Shown here: positions 23,730 to 35,579 of the stretch, one piece after another
Position numbering within the stretch: the first letter of the stretch is position 1
How the letters are laid out: each line of letters opens with the position of its first letter
NCBI RefSeq assembly: GCF_030253575.1
Contig: NC_080560.1
Location: 39,169,001-39,233,000 of the forward strand
DNA: 64,000 nucleotides
Direction of reading: 5' to 3'
Origin: Rhododendron vialii
Lineage: Eukaryota > Streptophyta > Magnoliopsida > Ericales > Ericaceae
Notes under the pieces: generated by a model
Told to the model about the DNA's origin: nothing
The model's database searches: none
The model's input: only the letters and a program-made list of their open reading frames with translations
Program-made: the position numbers and the translations under genes

Positions 23730-24792
23730 ATGGAAGTAGGCATGGAAATGGAAGATGATGTGTTTTTTGCAGACTTGAACAGGCAGATTTCCCTTCTAAT
23801 CATGGATGATGATGAAGACACAAATGCCCACTGTCCTTCAGCTTCTCTCCAGGTTCTTCACCACCTCCTCCCCTTTTCTCAGTTTAACTAGAAAAAAAGG
23901 TCTGATCATTCTGGTATTGTTTCTCGTTTTCCGTAGTTAGATTTTGTTCCGCATCGCTACTTTAACTCACTCAGATTTGATTAATACTAGAATTTATCAG
24001 TTACTTTGCCTATTGTCAATTAGTTTTAGGCCGTAAGTTTCTTGAAAAGCTCAAACAGTAATGGAACTAGGCCTTTGATGGTGTCATCTCACATGAGAAA
24101 AGTCTTTGCCTGATTCAATTCCCTCTCCTCCTGATCTGTGCTAACGGCAACATGTGAGGGGAGTTCTAAACATCTCCCACACCGCTCATCTAAATCACTC
24201 GAACTTGGTTAATATAATGGGGTGACTATTTTCATCTTTTTTTGAATTGGGTTGAGATGCCTCCAAGAAATTTTAGACCATTTTACTTTGTCAGGAACAG
24301 TTTTCTGACAAAGTTTTCCCTTCTTTTTTTTATAAATTCAAGTTGAAAATAAGAATAGAAATGACACTAGAAACTAGGGGCGAAATCGAACCGAAATTGG
24401 ACCAAACCGGTGATTCGGTTTGGTTTCTAGAGGCAATTGGTTTGGTCTGGTTCGATTTTTGGCAGAAACTGTTAGAATTTGTGTTTTGTTGTGGCTGCCA
24501 GCTAAAATAAAATCTGTTTCCTTTTTAGGTATTCTCTAGAGCAGTCCAATTTCCACCTACACAGGCAACATATTCCCACAATATTCAGCAAAATAATTGC
24601 AGAAGAGATCAAAGCAAAGGAACTGGTGTGTTCATCCCCCAACAATCCCATCCCAGAAGGAAAAATAGCAGACAAGGAAAACTGAACAATTCAAAGCTCC
24701 AGTACAGGCACTCTGCTGAAAATAGCTACTCAAGAGCAGCAGGGCTTCCAACTCCTGCATCTAATAATTCTTTTAACCCCAAGAAGTGTTGA
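23730..24792 (+). CDS. Small plant protein of unknown function, two exons
   Basis: Two exons give 128 aa: 23730-23852 (41 codons) and 24529-24792, joined in phase 0 by a GT-AG intron. The acidic N-terminus contains VFFADLNRQISLLIMDDDED, predicted to be a short helix. The C-terminal half is basic and rich in N, Q, S and R, with GTGVFIPQ followed by SHPRRKNRQGK. The FIP...PRRK...RQGK pattern looks like a short conserved plant motif, but I do not recognise a named domain and assign no function. The basic RRK cluster may allow nuclear entry (inference). Its place between ECR1 and TSC10 matches the uncharacterised Arabidopsis gene between ECR1 and TSC10B, which supports a real gene. A TATA-like and a CT-rich stretch lie upstream (23580-23690). 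Confidence 0.75.
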
Positions 24793-25650
24793 GTAGATGT
24801 GAGAAAATTGTATAAATAGCTAGCTTAATAATTTCTACTGGCTACCTTGTGTCTTTACAAGTAGTGTTGTGAGGTAAAGATTTGGAGAAAGGCCATTTGT
24901 TTTTCATTTATATCTTGGTGACTAATTCGGGCACCAATCTCGCCGTTCAATTACCAGGATCCGATAAAGTGTGGGCGTTCTGTCTTAAACGGCTTGATAT
25001 AGGAATTGATAGCATGTAGATGAAAATCAAACTCCAAGTCAAAGACTTTATTGAGTTTCCTGGTTGTAAGGTGACTACCACTGTGTTTTTGGAAAGGCCA
25101 TTTGTTATGGGGTTTCGCCAAGAGGCTTATGCCTCCTTGTAATAAATCATTGAAGGATTGTTAATGTCTTGCTTAAGATAAGCTTGTCTACCGTTCATCT
25201 AATCCTAATAATGTATGTGATTGGTTATTTTGTTGAGGAAATAAACTTGTGATATAAATGTCTTGTGACTTGTGCTTGGCTTACAAGTCAATTACCGCAT
25301 TAACCTCGTGATAACAAAACATGACCTACAACGAGAGAATATAGAAATTAGTATCAGAATCTCCTAAAGCACCCTGCTAAACAGGAGGAATTATGCCTTT
25401 GTATCCACCGTGTCAAATAGTGTCATTGCAGTGTCCCTTCATCTTTGACTTGTAGAAGTCAAATTTGGAGGACAAAATTACTCATTGTTTTGCACTATCT
25501 CAAGAATAAAGAAAAAACAGATCACATATGCTGGCTTTAGTATTTTGCAAGCCAGCCTAAAAGAAAAAGGATTGAAGAAAGATGCTCTGTTCATGTATTG
25601 GATTCTATAAAGTCTGGTGGCAATTGCAGTAATTAATGGCCAGTAACATC

Positions 25651-26061
25651 GGACCGAGCTCCCGTCCAGTCTTGGTACCATTTAGTTTGGTCAAGTTTTG
25701 ACCATTTGTGGGTTTTTTCTGGGCCTACAACAATGATCGCAACCGTTTATTATTTAAACGTTGCCGAGAACATTAGCCGCGTCGAAAAAATCACGTTGAT
25801 CGGATAACGTTTGATATAATTTCGAAATAAATTAATCTTGTAAAAAAATATGTGCAACACTGGATTGTAACCCATTTAACTCATTTATCATAAGCTTAAT
25901 GCATTTAAAAATCCCATCAAACAATATACGATCAACGTAATTTTTGACGTGACCGATATTCTCAATGAACTTTAAAATGTGAACTATTCGAATTATTGTT
26001 ATGAACTCATGAAAGGCCCAAAAATGCCAAAACTGGACTAGACTAAACGGGAGCTCGGTCC
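25651..26061. mobile_element. Foldback MITE, 15-bp perfect terminal inverted repeats, 9-bp target-site duplication
   Basis: The ends are GGACCGAGCTCCCGT (25651-25665) and its exact reverse complement (26047-26061). Flanking 9-mers AGTAACATC (25642-25650) and AATAACATC (26062-26070) differ at one base. The interior is also self-complementary in part (for example TCACGTTGATCGG against GATCAACGTAA). A 9-bp duplication suggests a Mutator-like family. Confidence 0.85.
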
Positions 26062-26573
26062 AATAACATCACATCTCTTTGACCGGTGACCGAATGCTTA
26101 AAACGACTTTTATAACCGTGTTGTCTGGTAGCGTTTTGCCAGATTACTACTTTCCAAGTGGTCTAACCGCGGACACTCTTTAGGCTTATATACATTGAGT
26201 TTTTTTTTCATTTTAATTCTGGATTTCATCCAGAAACCGAGTAATCTGAGAGATCAATTTGACCGTCCATTAGGAGGGTGCCCAATTAAAGGACATAGCA
26301 ACGTCGTGTATAAGCTGGCCAATTGCGGGTATTAATACTACTAGCAATGTGCATCACTGTCAATTGAACAAACCCGGCCTAATACTCCTTCCCGCCGGTT
26401 AGTCTGTTACGATGGACTCACATGTGAAGAAGTAAATAATAGATCCATTTCCCTCATATCACGCGATCAAATAAAGTTCTTTTTTTTAGCACAAACAAGG
26501 AGGAATCACTCACTAACAATTCAGGATATCTTGCCCAAATTTTTTACATACAAAGTCTTGCCAAATTCTTCAC

Positions 26574-26705
26574 AAATTTAGCTCTGATACTATGTAAAAA
26601 CATCAAGATTAAGACTTACTAGCAAGGACCTTTCGACCCAAATTTAGCTCTGATACTATGTAAAAACATCAAGATTAAGATTTACTAGCAAGGACCTTTC
26701 GACCA
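26574..26705. repeat. Tandem duplication, 66-bp unit x2
   Basis: AAATTTAGCTCTGATACTAT... repeats at 26574-26639 and 26640-26705 with one or two differences. Confidence 0.9.
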
Positions 26706-27174
26706 AGGAGGCATTTCGATAGGACTCATATACAAGTTTTAGAGGTGATCGATCGAGTGCGACATGTTCCGAAAAGTTACTATAATAGGCCTAATAGGTA
26801 ATCGAGCTTTTGAATTGAAGTACAAAAAGCCAAAGAGAGAGAGTAGATAATACTACTAGCACTATGGAATACTACTGTACTTGCTTAGATTTTCTATGTA
26901 AGAAAGTAGATAAGGAGAAGGAAACAAAGAGCATGTGACTGAGTTCCCCACTTTGTTGATATCAGAATCACAGCTCCCCACTTGGAGCCAGAGGAGAGAC
27001 TGCTTTCAGAAAGTTGGAAGTGACAGTAGGAAACAGCAAAGACCGAGTCTCAAAAGAATAAAGGAATTAATTGGTGCGCCAATTGAGCTTTACAGAAACA
27101 AAAGACAGATAAAGCTCCATCCCTTTCCATCACATGTACAAAAGTTGTCTGGGTCAGTTTGTGCGCACACCTCA

Positions 27175-27270
27175 ACTAATTCGAGATCTTCAAAAGTTAA
27201 CGACCGAACAAACAACACCTCGACTAATTTAGGATCTTCAAAATTTAACGATCGGACAAACAGTCCAGCG
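27175..27270. repeat. Tandem duplication, 48-bp unit x2
   Basis: ACTAATTCGAGATCTTCAAA (27175) and ACTAATTTAGGATCTTCAAA (27223) start two diverged copies, both with AACGA(C/T)CG(A/G)ACAAACA. Confidence 0.75.
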
Positions 27271-27492
27271 ACCAAATGCAATTGATAACTTGTTACAGGT
27301 CAAGTGGTAGTTCCCTAAAAGCATAAAACGACTGGCGTGTAAGATGGAGTTGATGGTTTTAAGGAAATCATTACCTTCCATTTTTTCAAGATAAATGTAA
27401 TTGGATCAAGTGTTTAAAATATGGGTGGATATCATGCGTGTCGTGTTTGAGTTTTGTCATTTTGTATTTGCTAACTTAAACCTATATTGAGA

Positions 27493-27681
27493 CTAATTTG
27501 ACTTGTTTAAAATCGTGTCTTTCTCGGGTTGAAACTGCTGCCTCTTCATTTGAAATTCTTTTAGTAGGAAAATATTATTCACCATCATAATACGATCAAT
27601 AATTCCATAACGTCGGGCTTCCTTTGCTGACATCCGCGCTCTGTTCAGGTCTTGTTGTGTAATGTCGTAGGATTGTTCCAT
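27493..27681 (-). pseudogene. Possible ClpP/ClpR protease fragment
   Basis: A minus-strand frame reads QQDLNRARMSAKEARRYGII followed by DRIM. This resembles the C-terminal region of ClpP-family subunits, where an MSA.EA..YG(I/L)(I/V)D pattern is usual. A stop codon lies directly upstream and no other ClpP exon, active-site serine or histidine block is visible nearby. If real, it is a degraded retrocopy or gene fragment. The match is short and could be chance. Confidence 0.3.
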
Positions 27682-29425
27682 TTTTTTCTACATAAATCTT
27701 GCGGATGTAATCCTCAGTATGACAAAACTCACCCATGGACTCCGCATGTCCAAAAGATGAAAAAAAAAGAAGCATGTTCTTTCGAAAGAAGTGGCATGCA
27801 CAAGTTCTTTCAAAAGATGTTCTCCGCATCGGGACATGTTGCCTTTGAGTCATGTCATTTCAGATTAAAAGGTAGACACGAAAAGTTCAACAGTTATCCG
27901 TGCATTTTTCGAGTTACGTGAGTCCACTATACATTCGTGTAATTTAATTTCGTGTTGTCGAGTAGTGTCGCATCCGTATTTGTGTCAAAGAACAGTCAAC
28001 ACAAACCCAATAATTCCGTGTTGAGTTCGAGTCGTGAAACCAGAATCGTGTCCGGAATTCTCACCTCTAGCTCAAAATCATCTAATCAAAGTGACTTTTC
28101 GTGACATACTGAGCCTTAAAAAGTATACTACTCGAATAAATTCAAGCAGGACTGGAGGTGGGCTCCTGGATAGCTCAGTGCAGTCTGGAAAGCCCCATTG
28201 CCGAGAGGCTGTTTAGGTCAAGGAGAAAAAGCCCAACCATCTGCGAAAACTCTTGGTTTGGGCCTAAGCATCGCAAGCCCAACAATCCCAAAAAGCCTCA
28301 TAAAATTCTCGGGTTGGTCCTAAGCATTACAAGCTTATGTAAAGCCCAAGCCCAAGTATTAGATGGGCTTACTCACAGGAGATTGGGCGGAGCCGCGGAG
28401 GTCGCATCTTTTACAACGCCGGCGTTTTGTCCTTCGTGAAAACTCCAAACCAAAGCACAAGATCAAACTCATTGGCTCAAAAAGTCAAACTCGTATAGTT
28501 TACGTTTGTTGTTTTCAGAGACTCTGAATGATACTCTCATTCACTAATATGACGGACGCAAACTTGGCGTTCCCCATACTCATCTTTCTCCCTGGCAAAA
28601 TCAAGATCCCAATCAATGACGGCCCATTAGGCCGTATCGCATGGCGATCGCGTTTCCGACCTCGCTCGCAACCTCCAACAAGCTCGAGGAAGGGGCAAAT
28701 TGGTAAAAATGCAAAGAAAATAGAGCTTACACGAAAGATAATATTAAATATCTTCCAATGCGTCACGTAATCGAGAATAAATTATAGAAAACAATAGTGT
28801 TCAAGAATTTTCCATTTTACTTAAGATGCCAGTGTTTTGTTCTCCATGAAAACTTCGTCAAACTCCTTTTTCTATCAAAAAGTGAAATTCGCTTATAGAA
28901 AAGTGAAATTCGCTTTAGGTGAATTTTTGTTAAAGAATATATACTTTTCAGTTACATTTTTTTAGCTTCTTGTCATAATTTTTGCATCACATTATTTGCT
29001 TTGAAGAGAAAATTTTAAAAAATATAATTTTTTTCTATAAAATGACACTAAAAGACCGTATTTTTCATATCGATCATAAACATAGGATGAACTTTTGGTG
29101 TTACTGTGACCTGTTTTTGAAATTGTGTCATATAAGTGATTTTCACTTTTATCCTAATCAAAACCCAAATTTTACATCCGATTTTACTTTAACATGATTA
29201 ATTTGTTAGGACAAAATAGTAAAATTACTAAAACTCAATCACCCACCCCAATTTCAAAAAAAAAAAAAAAAAACTATCCACCCGCAAAAAAAAAAAAAAA
29301 ACTATCCACCCGCACTCAGCTGCCCAAATATTTTTACATGCATTTCCATGTGCACATGCGGAGTGTGTGCTAACGGTTGTCGTCGTCTCAGAGACCTGAA
29401 TCGAAGCTCACTCTCTCTCTCACCA

Positions 29426-32382
29426 ATGGCAACTCTCTCCCTCCTCTCTCTCCTCCTCCTCCTCCTCTTTCCCCCCTCTCTCCTCCTCCTCCTCCTCCAC
29501 CTCATCCTCCGCCCCCGCCCCGTCAAGATCCTCATCAAGGACCGCCACGTCTTCATCACCGGCGGATCGAGTGGCATCGGCCTCGCCATGGCCCACCAGG
29601 CCGCCTCCCAGGGAGCCCGAGTCTCCATCCTCGCCCGCGGACGCGACAAGCTCGAGGAGGCCCAGCGCGCGATCCGCCTCGCCACCGGCATCGACGTCGC
29701 CGTCTTCAGCGCCGACGCGCGCGACTTCGAGGCCGTCAAGGCTGCGGTCGAGGAGGCCGGGCCGATCGACGTGCTGGTGTGCAACCAGGGGGTCTTCGTG
29801 CCGTCGGAGCTGGAGAAGCAGGAGATGGAGGAGGTGAAGTTTATGATCGACGTGAATTTGATCGGAACGTTTCATTTGGTCAAGGCGGCTCTGGATGGGA
29901 TGAAGAAGAACCGGAGGGAGCGTGGACCGGGTTCGATTGCGTTTATGTCGTCGCAGGCCGGCCAGGTATAAAAGACTCAGACTGGGATGCATTGTCTTTT
30001 ATACTGGGATGCATTCTTTTTATTTACTGTTGGGATCTGGATGTTTATGAATTTTAGATCAATAGATTTGACATTGTTCTGCAATGAGGATAGCTCCAAT
30101 GTAAAGATTTGGTAGCTTGCTGAGTCATAAAACATGCGGTCGTGAGTAAAAGCGGGAGTGCAAGCCTAAAAGCATGTTTTCGAAAACGAGTTTAAATTCT
30201 TTTTGCCGGCAAGGTAAACGATGGTTTTTCCGACACCCTCATTGTGTCTCCACCATGCGTTTATAAAATACTTATTGTGGGCCCCACCATGCGTTTATAA
30301 AGTACGTGTCTGTGAGTAAAAACGGGATCGCGAGCCTAAAAGCATGTTTCAAAAACGAGTTTAAATTCTTTCTGTCTCCACGCCCCATCGTGGGTTTATT
30401 ATTATAGTATGAACCGTTCATCTTGTCTGGCCTGATGAGTTTAAGTTCTTTCGTTGCAGGCCGGCCGGGGAAAGGACTGATGCATTCTTTTGTTTTACTG
30501 TTAGGATCTGTTTGGTTTAACTGTAGTTATTTGATGAGGACTTGGAGATTGATTTTGAGTGCTTTATTATTTGGAGGGTAGGCTTCAAATATATGCAACA
30601 TTAACTTCTTGATTGGGCAACACTTGCAACACTTATGCCTATTTATTTTTTCTTAATTACAGTTGTTATCATCTACACTTCTGAGTGATCTTTTGTTTTA
30701 TTTTTCGTCATAAAGTTTTAGCACTAAGGACAAAAAAGATGGTTGTTTCAATCTTTTTTCTTTTTTCATGAGGCTTTTTATAAGAAAATTTAGACTACCC
30801 TTGTTGAGGCAAAAATAAAAATAATCGATGGCGAATCTAATAAAAATTCAGAAAGGACAAACTGAAATACTAAAACAATAATTTAGCAAGAACAGGGCCT
30901 TACTAGTAGCTTTTGCCTTTTATTCTTTTCAGCTATTGGTCGAGTTTTGCTGCTCCTGTTGTCGTGTTTATGTTATAGGTATTGACTTGGAAAGTTTGTA
31001 CTCCTCTTGACATAGATGCAAGTAAGTCCCACTCGCAAGGGAGGCTTACAAACTGCTCTACCATCAGTAGGGTCATTTTTTACTAGCTTTATTGCTTTCC
31101 CGGTCTTCAATAGTTTTGGAAGGTTTTGAAACATGCTTTCAGGCTCCTCCTCCTTAATAGCTTTATTGCTTTTCCTGTCTTTTAGTTTGGAATGTTGTTG
31201 AAACATGAATATATCCTTCCTATTGTTCTAGTAATGTTGGTACCAAGTAACCAGCATGTTAGATACTTTTAAGCATTACGTTGGACATTGCGGGGTATCA
31301 ATTGTTACACGAATATAACTCTTTACTTGTACCGTTTATCTCATTATTTAAAATTGGTTTCATTTACAGGTTGGCATATATGGCTACACTGCTTATTCAG
31401 CTAGTAAATTTGGCCTCAGGGGCATGGCAGAATCATTGCAACAGGAAGTTATTGCAGATAATATTCACGTCTCCCTAATATTTCCCCCAGACACTGAAAC
31501 CCCTGGTTTGGCAGAAGGTTTGGGATTTGATCCTGTTTTATTAGTAGCAGCATAGATTTTGCAAATGTAATTTGTTGTTAGGTTGCGATGCAACACAAAC
31601 CTCTAATATATTGTTTACAAGTATACAGATCCTGCTCCTCTGTTTAAACATTTTATTTAAAATTTTGGTTCTTGATTCACTCAAACATTTTGATGGTCAC
31701 TAATTGTCCATTTGATGGCCAAGTCTAAGACTGAAAAGAGAGACAATGCTTGCGAAGTCTCTGCAGTATATCTGCCTTCTATACTGTTCAGATTGTATGT
31801 GCTAAGACATTGTGCATTTTCTGATATTCTGAGGTTTAGTTAATCAAATTCTGGTATGGCAGTCGTTTAGTATACATAGAAGATCAAAGAATCTATGAAA
31901 AGATTTCTTTTTTCAATATCCTTAGTTGATGGAACATGGGGATAGTCTCAATCACATTAGTAATTTCTGCATGGACAATGTTGCATTATATCTCGCCTTC
32001 ATTGAATTAAGTTGCAGAAGTTTTGTCGTATTGATGTCTTTTATGTGTACAACTTTTGCCTCCTCTTTAAAAGATTCCAATTATTGCAGAGGAGAAGAAA
32101 AGACCACAGTTGACTAGTATCATAGCTGCTTCCTCGGGTGCCATGAAAGCCGATGAAGTTGCTAAGAAAGCTTTGGATGGAATCAAGTCTGGTAGTTTTT
32201 TTGTGCCATGCAACTTTGAGGGAATCCTACTGGCCGTTGCAACTGCTGGTCTATCCCCTCAGAGATCATTGTGGATGGCGTTTGTTGAGGTGATTGCTGC
32301 TGGGATCACACGTATTGCAGCTCTATGCTTCCAATGGAGTTGGTATGGAAGCATAGAAAAGTGGCATGCACATAGGAAATAG
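29426..32382 (+). CDS. TSC10: 3-ketodihydrosphingosine (3-dehydrosphinganine) reductase, TSC10/KDSR
   Basis: Three exons give 326 aa: 29426-29965, 31370-31517 and 32090-32382, GT-AG and in phase. The enzyme is an ER membrane short-chain dehydrogenase that uses NADPH to reduce 3-ketodihydrosphingosine to dihydrosphingosine, the second step of sphingolipid long-chain base synthesis. A Leu-rich N-terminal membrane anchor (residues 4-28) is followed by the cofactor motif TGGSSGIG (45-52), the NQG block and the active-site YSASK (Y189, K193). A hydrophobic hairpin lies near the C-terminus. The length matches Arabidopsis TSC10A (327 aa). The ATG at 29426 was chosen because it starts the hydrophobic anchor; an in-frame ATG 78 bp upstream would add a cysteine-rich leader not expected in the family. 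Exon 1 is strikingly GC-rich, with mostly G/C third positions, unlike exons 2 and 3. Confidence 0.95.
30138..30375. repeat. Diverged direct repeats in TSC10 intron 1
   Basis: A segment with GTGAGTAAAA(G/A)CGGGA, GCCTAAAAGCATGTTT and ACGAGTTTAAATTCTTT occurs at about 30140-30208 and 30307-30375. Between them CCACCATGCGTTTATAAA also occurs twice. A second repeat pair with AGCTTTATTGCTTTTCC lies at 31085-31207. Confidence 0.65.
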
Positions 32383-34555
32383 TAAGTACTTTTTAAAGTT
32401 GCTCTCTCGCTTGGAAGATACACATTCCCCAATAGCTTCATTCATTCTCTGAATTTCCTCCATTATTATTAGTTTCATTCAAGTACTTGTGAAAAAAACA
32501 AACAAAAGAAGTTTAGTTGGGAACTTTCTAAAAGGGATGATAATGATATACTACTAAATTAGCTTTATATTATGTGCCATTCCTTTTTTATTGGTTATTA
32601 TGTGTGTAAGGAACCTCCACATTTGAACTCATAAGCACCACACCCAAGTTAGGCAGAAAGATGTAGTGATCTCCTAAGTCACTGCTATTTATTTTAGTGT
32701 TGATACTAGTGCAAGCAAAAGCTCACCGGCTATGTGATTGTGTCAATTGTGAACTCATCAAGGTACACCCGAGTTTCCGATAACAGTAGCAATATAGCTC
32801 GATCCCTTCTTCATCCAGAGTTCAAGGGGAACATTGTCCAAACATTATGGTATTTTTATACATGCCTTTTTGTTACAGTCTTCAAACTGACCTCAGATTT
32901 TTCTCTTGTGCTTCCCAAAATAGTTCTGGAAGCTTTGTTTGTCTTTTGAACTTAGAAACTGTTTCACACATTGTAATCCTCAATGTAGAACTTCTTTGAA
33001 GTTCTGTTAGATTCTTGAAGGACACTAATTGAAGTAGTCTGGTAGATTTGAGTTCTTGTACGAGAGCAAAAGAAAAAGATTTATTAGTAGCAGTTGCAGG
33101 TTCCCCACTTTTTCCTTAAAGGCATGCAGTTGAATGTGTTGTGTGCTGACTTGTATGTCTGATATTACATGGTGTACCGAGGGATTTAGAAAGCATGCTA
33201 ATGAAACAATGCGTTTGGGAAGGAGCAATTCTCTTAGAGCAACATTTTTGGTTTTGGTACACCTCTTAGAGTAACATTAAGATCTCATACATGGCTAGAA
33301 ATTTTGTTTAGCTTCCTCAGTCCTCACTACAAGCATGTCATTTGGAAAGCCCACATCTAAGTAATCCAGGACGGAAGTATTAAGGGGCGAGTTGGGGCAA
33401 TTGGCCCGCTTACTTTTGGGAAAAACACTTGAGCCACAGCATTTTCGGAGCTTTCTAAAGTTGCCCCTTGATATATGAGAGTAAATGCAAATTTCTCTTA
33501 TGGATTTAGATTTAGAAATTCCACCCTCCTATTGATATTCATTCCACCATTAAATCCCCAATTTGTACTGCCCTAATTTCTCATCTACCTCACTAACTTT
33601 TTTGTCTCAAAATCTCCCTCCAGCAAATTCATCTCTCTTGTCTCTAATCTCACAGCCATCGAACTTTCCTCCTCTTGCAAAATATATTTGCACTTCTGTT
33701 TAGTTTTTTGACTTGCTGAACGAGAAAAAGGTATTTTATTTGGTTAGAGGTAAAAAATTGTCCCCACTAGGCAAAATTCTTGGCTCCGCCACTGCAAGTT
33801 GTTGGTACAAGGTACCTAGTAACAGTTGAGTATAGCATTCCCAAGAATTAATTCATATTTGTAACCGTAATTATTTTGGGCTTACTTGTTTGCCATGAAT
33901 TGAAGTATCCTTATGTTCCATTATCTGAGTTTTGAAATTCGGAATTATATCTTTGAAGTTAACTGGCAATTCACATTCGTGAGTACGATCTTATGAGCAC
34001 CGTAAATTGTGCTCAACTAGGAGTTCGTTGGACAGTTGATGATCCATATTTTCCTTCTGTTCTTTGATTTCAGAACTGTGGACCACATTCGGGTGGGGTG
34101 TTTGGCAAGGGGGAAATTTTCTATTCTGGAGCTATCAGCTATTATGTTTTGATGGCTTTTAAGGTCTTCAAGAGGTGGTAGAAACTGAAGTTGGAATTTT
34201 CATTTTTCACAATTCCTCGGTATGGGTCGAGGGATTGCAAGCTGCCTTCTCTACGATGCGCACGGCTTTATGTTCGTTAAATTATACGGAAACCAACAAA
34301 GGAAACACAATATTTTGCAGTTTCATAGTAGTTTCCCCCCCTCCCTTTTTTGGGTAAATTTTGAAGTTTCATAGTTGTCCATTAAATCCCATTTATTTTT
34401 CAGGGACTTTGTCAGTTCTTAATTGTGTAGGTTGTTTTTCGTATTTCTGAAACAGTTGGAATGGCAAGAGGTATATCATACATGCTTGATTGCGTGGGTC
34501 CATTCCACCATATTTGCTCTGTGAATTATTCATCCCCACTTCTTGATAGATGTGT

Positions 34556-34676
34556 AGAACGCTGGTGGCGGCATGCTTGACACATGAGAGTCGGACGGGG
34601 AGTGGTGTTTTCTAGTGGCAAACGGGTGAGTAACGCGTAAGAACCCGCCCTCAGGAGGAAAAGGGGCTTGTCCTCG
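34556..34676 (+). pseudogene. rrn16: Nuclear copy of a plastid 16S rRNA fragment (NUPT)
   Basis: The sequence AGAACGCTGGTGGCGGCATG, then GTCGGACGGGGAGTGGTGTT, then ACGGGTGAGTAACGCGTAAG closely follows the start of chloroplast 16S rRNA (about nucleotides 20-130 of the gene), with scattered changes. After GAACCCGCCC it seems to jump to the later CGAGGAGGGGCTCGC-type block, consistent with an internal deletion. It is far too short and altered to be a working rRNA gene. Confidence 0.8.
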
Positions 34677-35579
34677 CTACTTGAGCGAGTTAATTTTTTT
34701 TCGTTTTAATAGAATTGGAATGATCTTTCCGCTCGAAAAATCCTGGAGAACGACACACAATGTTGTGGAATATTCATTTTCCAATTGATGGGAGATTATT
34801 TACAGGATTTTGAGACTTACAGGAAACTAGGCAAGTACTATGTAAGAAAGTTCAACGACACAAACTTCCAATGCCATTATGCCAAGTCTCGCAGTGGATC
34901 AGAAACAAATAATTTACGAAGGCTAGGCCACTCTCTTCTTGTTCCTAGTGGAATCCTCAATACAAAGATCCCCTTGAAATAGATAAGGGCGCCAAGATTT
35001 CTACAACGACCTTCAATTCTTGACATGAATTGACGTACCAATCCACTTAAATGTATGTTAGAGTAACCGAAGAAGCTAGCATATGTATTTAGAGAGAAAA
35101 TTATTCCTGAAAGTGGCGTGAATAAGTTCTTCACGGCTTTGCACAATTTCGCCCGTCCATTTGTGCAATCAATGGTTGAGATTGCTTTTAAATTTTGACT
35201 CAAAGTTGGTTTTCAATTCGAACCGTCCAAAAACACTTTGGACGCGCGTGATTGGCCCTTCGTAAACAGAGAGTTTATGTAAAGTTCCATAAAGAAGTTA
35301 TTCTGATGTATTTATCAAGTAAATAACATCTCCCTTCATTTTCTAGGTGTCGAACGTATTTTATCTGGGAAACTTTGAGCGAAATAAATATGTCTCAATG
35401 AACCAGAATAATAGCCAAAATAAGTTCTCAAGAATATAAAGCCAAAGCGGATCAAAAAAAAGAATATAAAGCAAAAGAATACCAGAAATGGGTGAAATGT
35501 GCAACTTTTGAAATTTCAAAGTGCATCGCGAGCACAATTAAATGGTAAAATATGTCATTAAGCCCCTCACACTTAGGTG

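Larger units (their letters stand above)
24793..29425. other. Intergenic region between the unknown gene and TSC10
   Basis: No intact gene is supported here. It holds the MITE at 25651-26061, tandem repeats at 26574-26705 and 27175-27270, a possible ClpP-family remnant at 27493-27681, and two A-runs separated by ACTATCCACCCGC near 29255-29312. The remainder is AT-rich and unremarkable. Confidence 0.55.

Noticed and set aside
29348-29425. Upstream in-frame ATG for TSC10
   Set aside because: It would put 26 polar, Cys-rich residues before the conserved membrane anchor. The ATG at 29426 gives the family's usual length.
29377-30057. 226-codon plus frame and 190-codon minus frame over TSC10 exon 1
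   Set aside because: They are shadows of the GC-rich true exon. Their composition (Pro/Arg- or Glu-rich low complexity) and lack of homology are as expected for wrong frames.
34556-34676. A real rRNA gene
   Set aside because: Only about 120 bp of the plastid 16S 5' region is present, with substitutions and a deletion.
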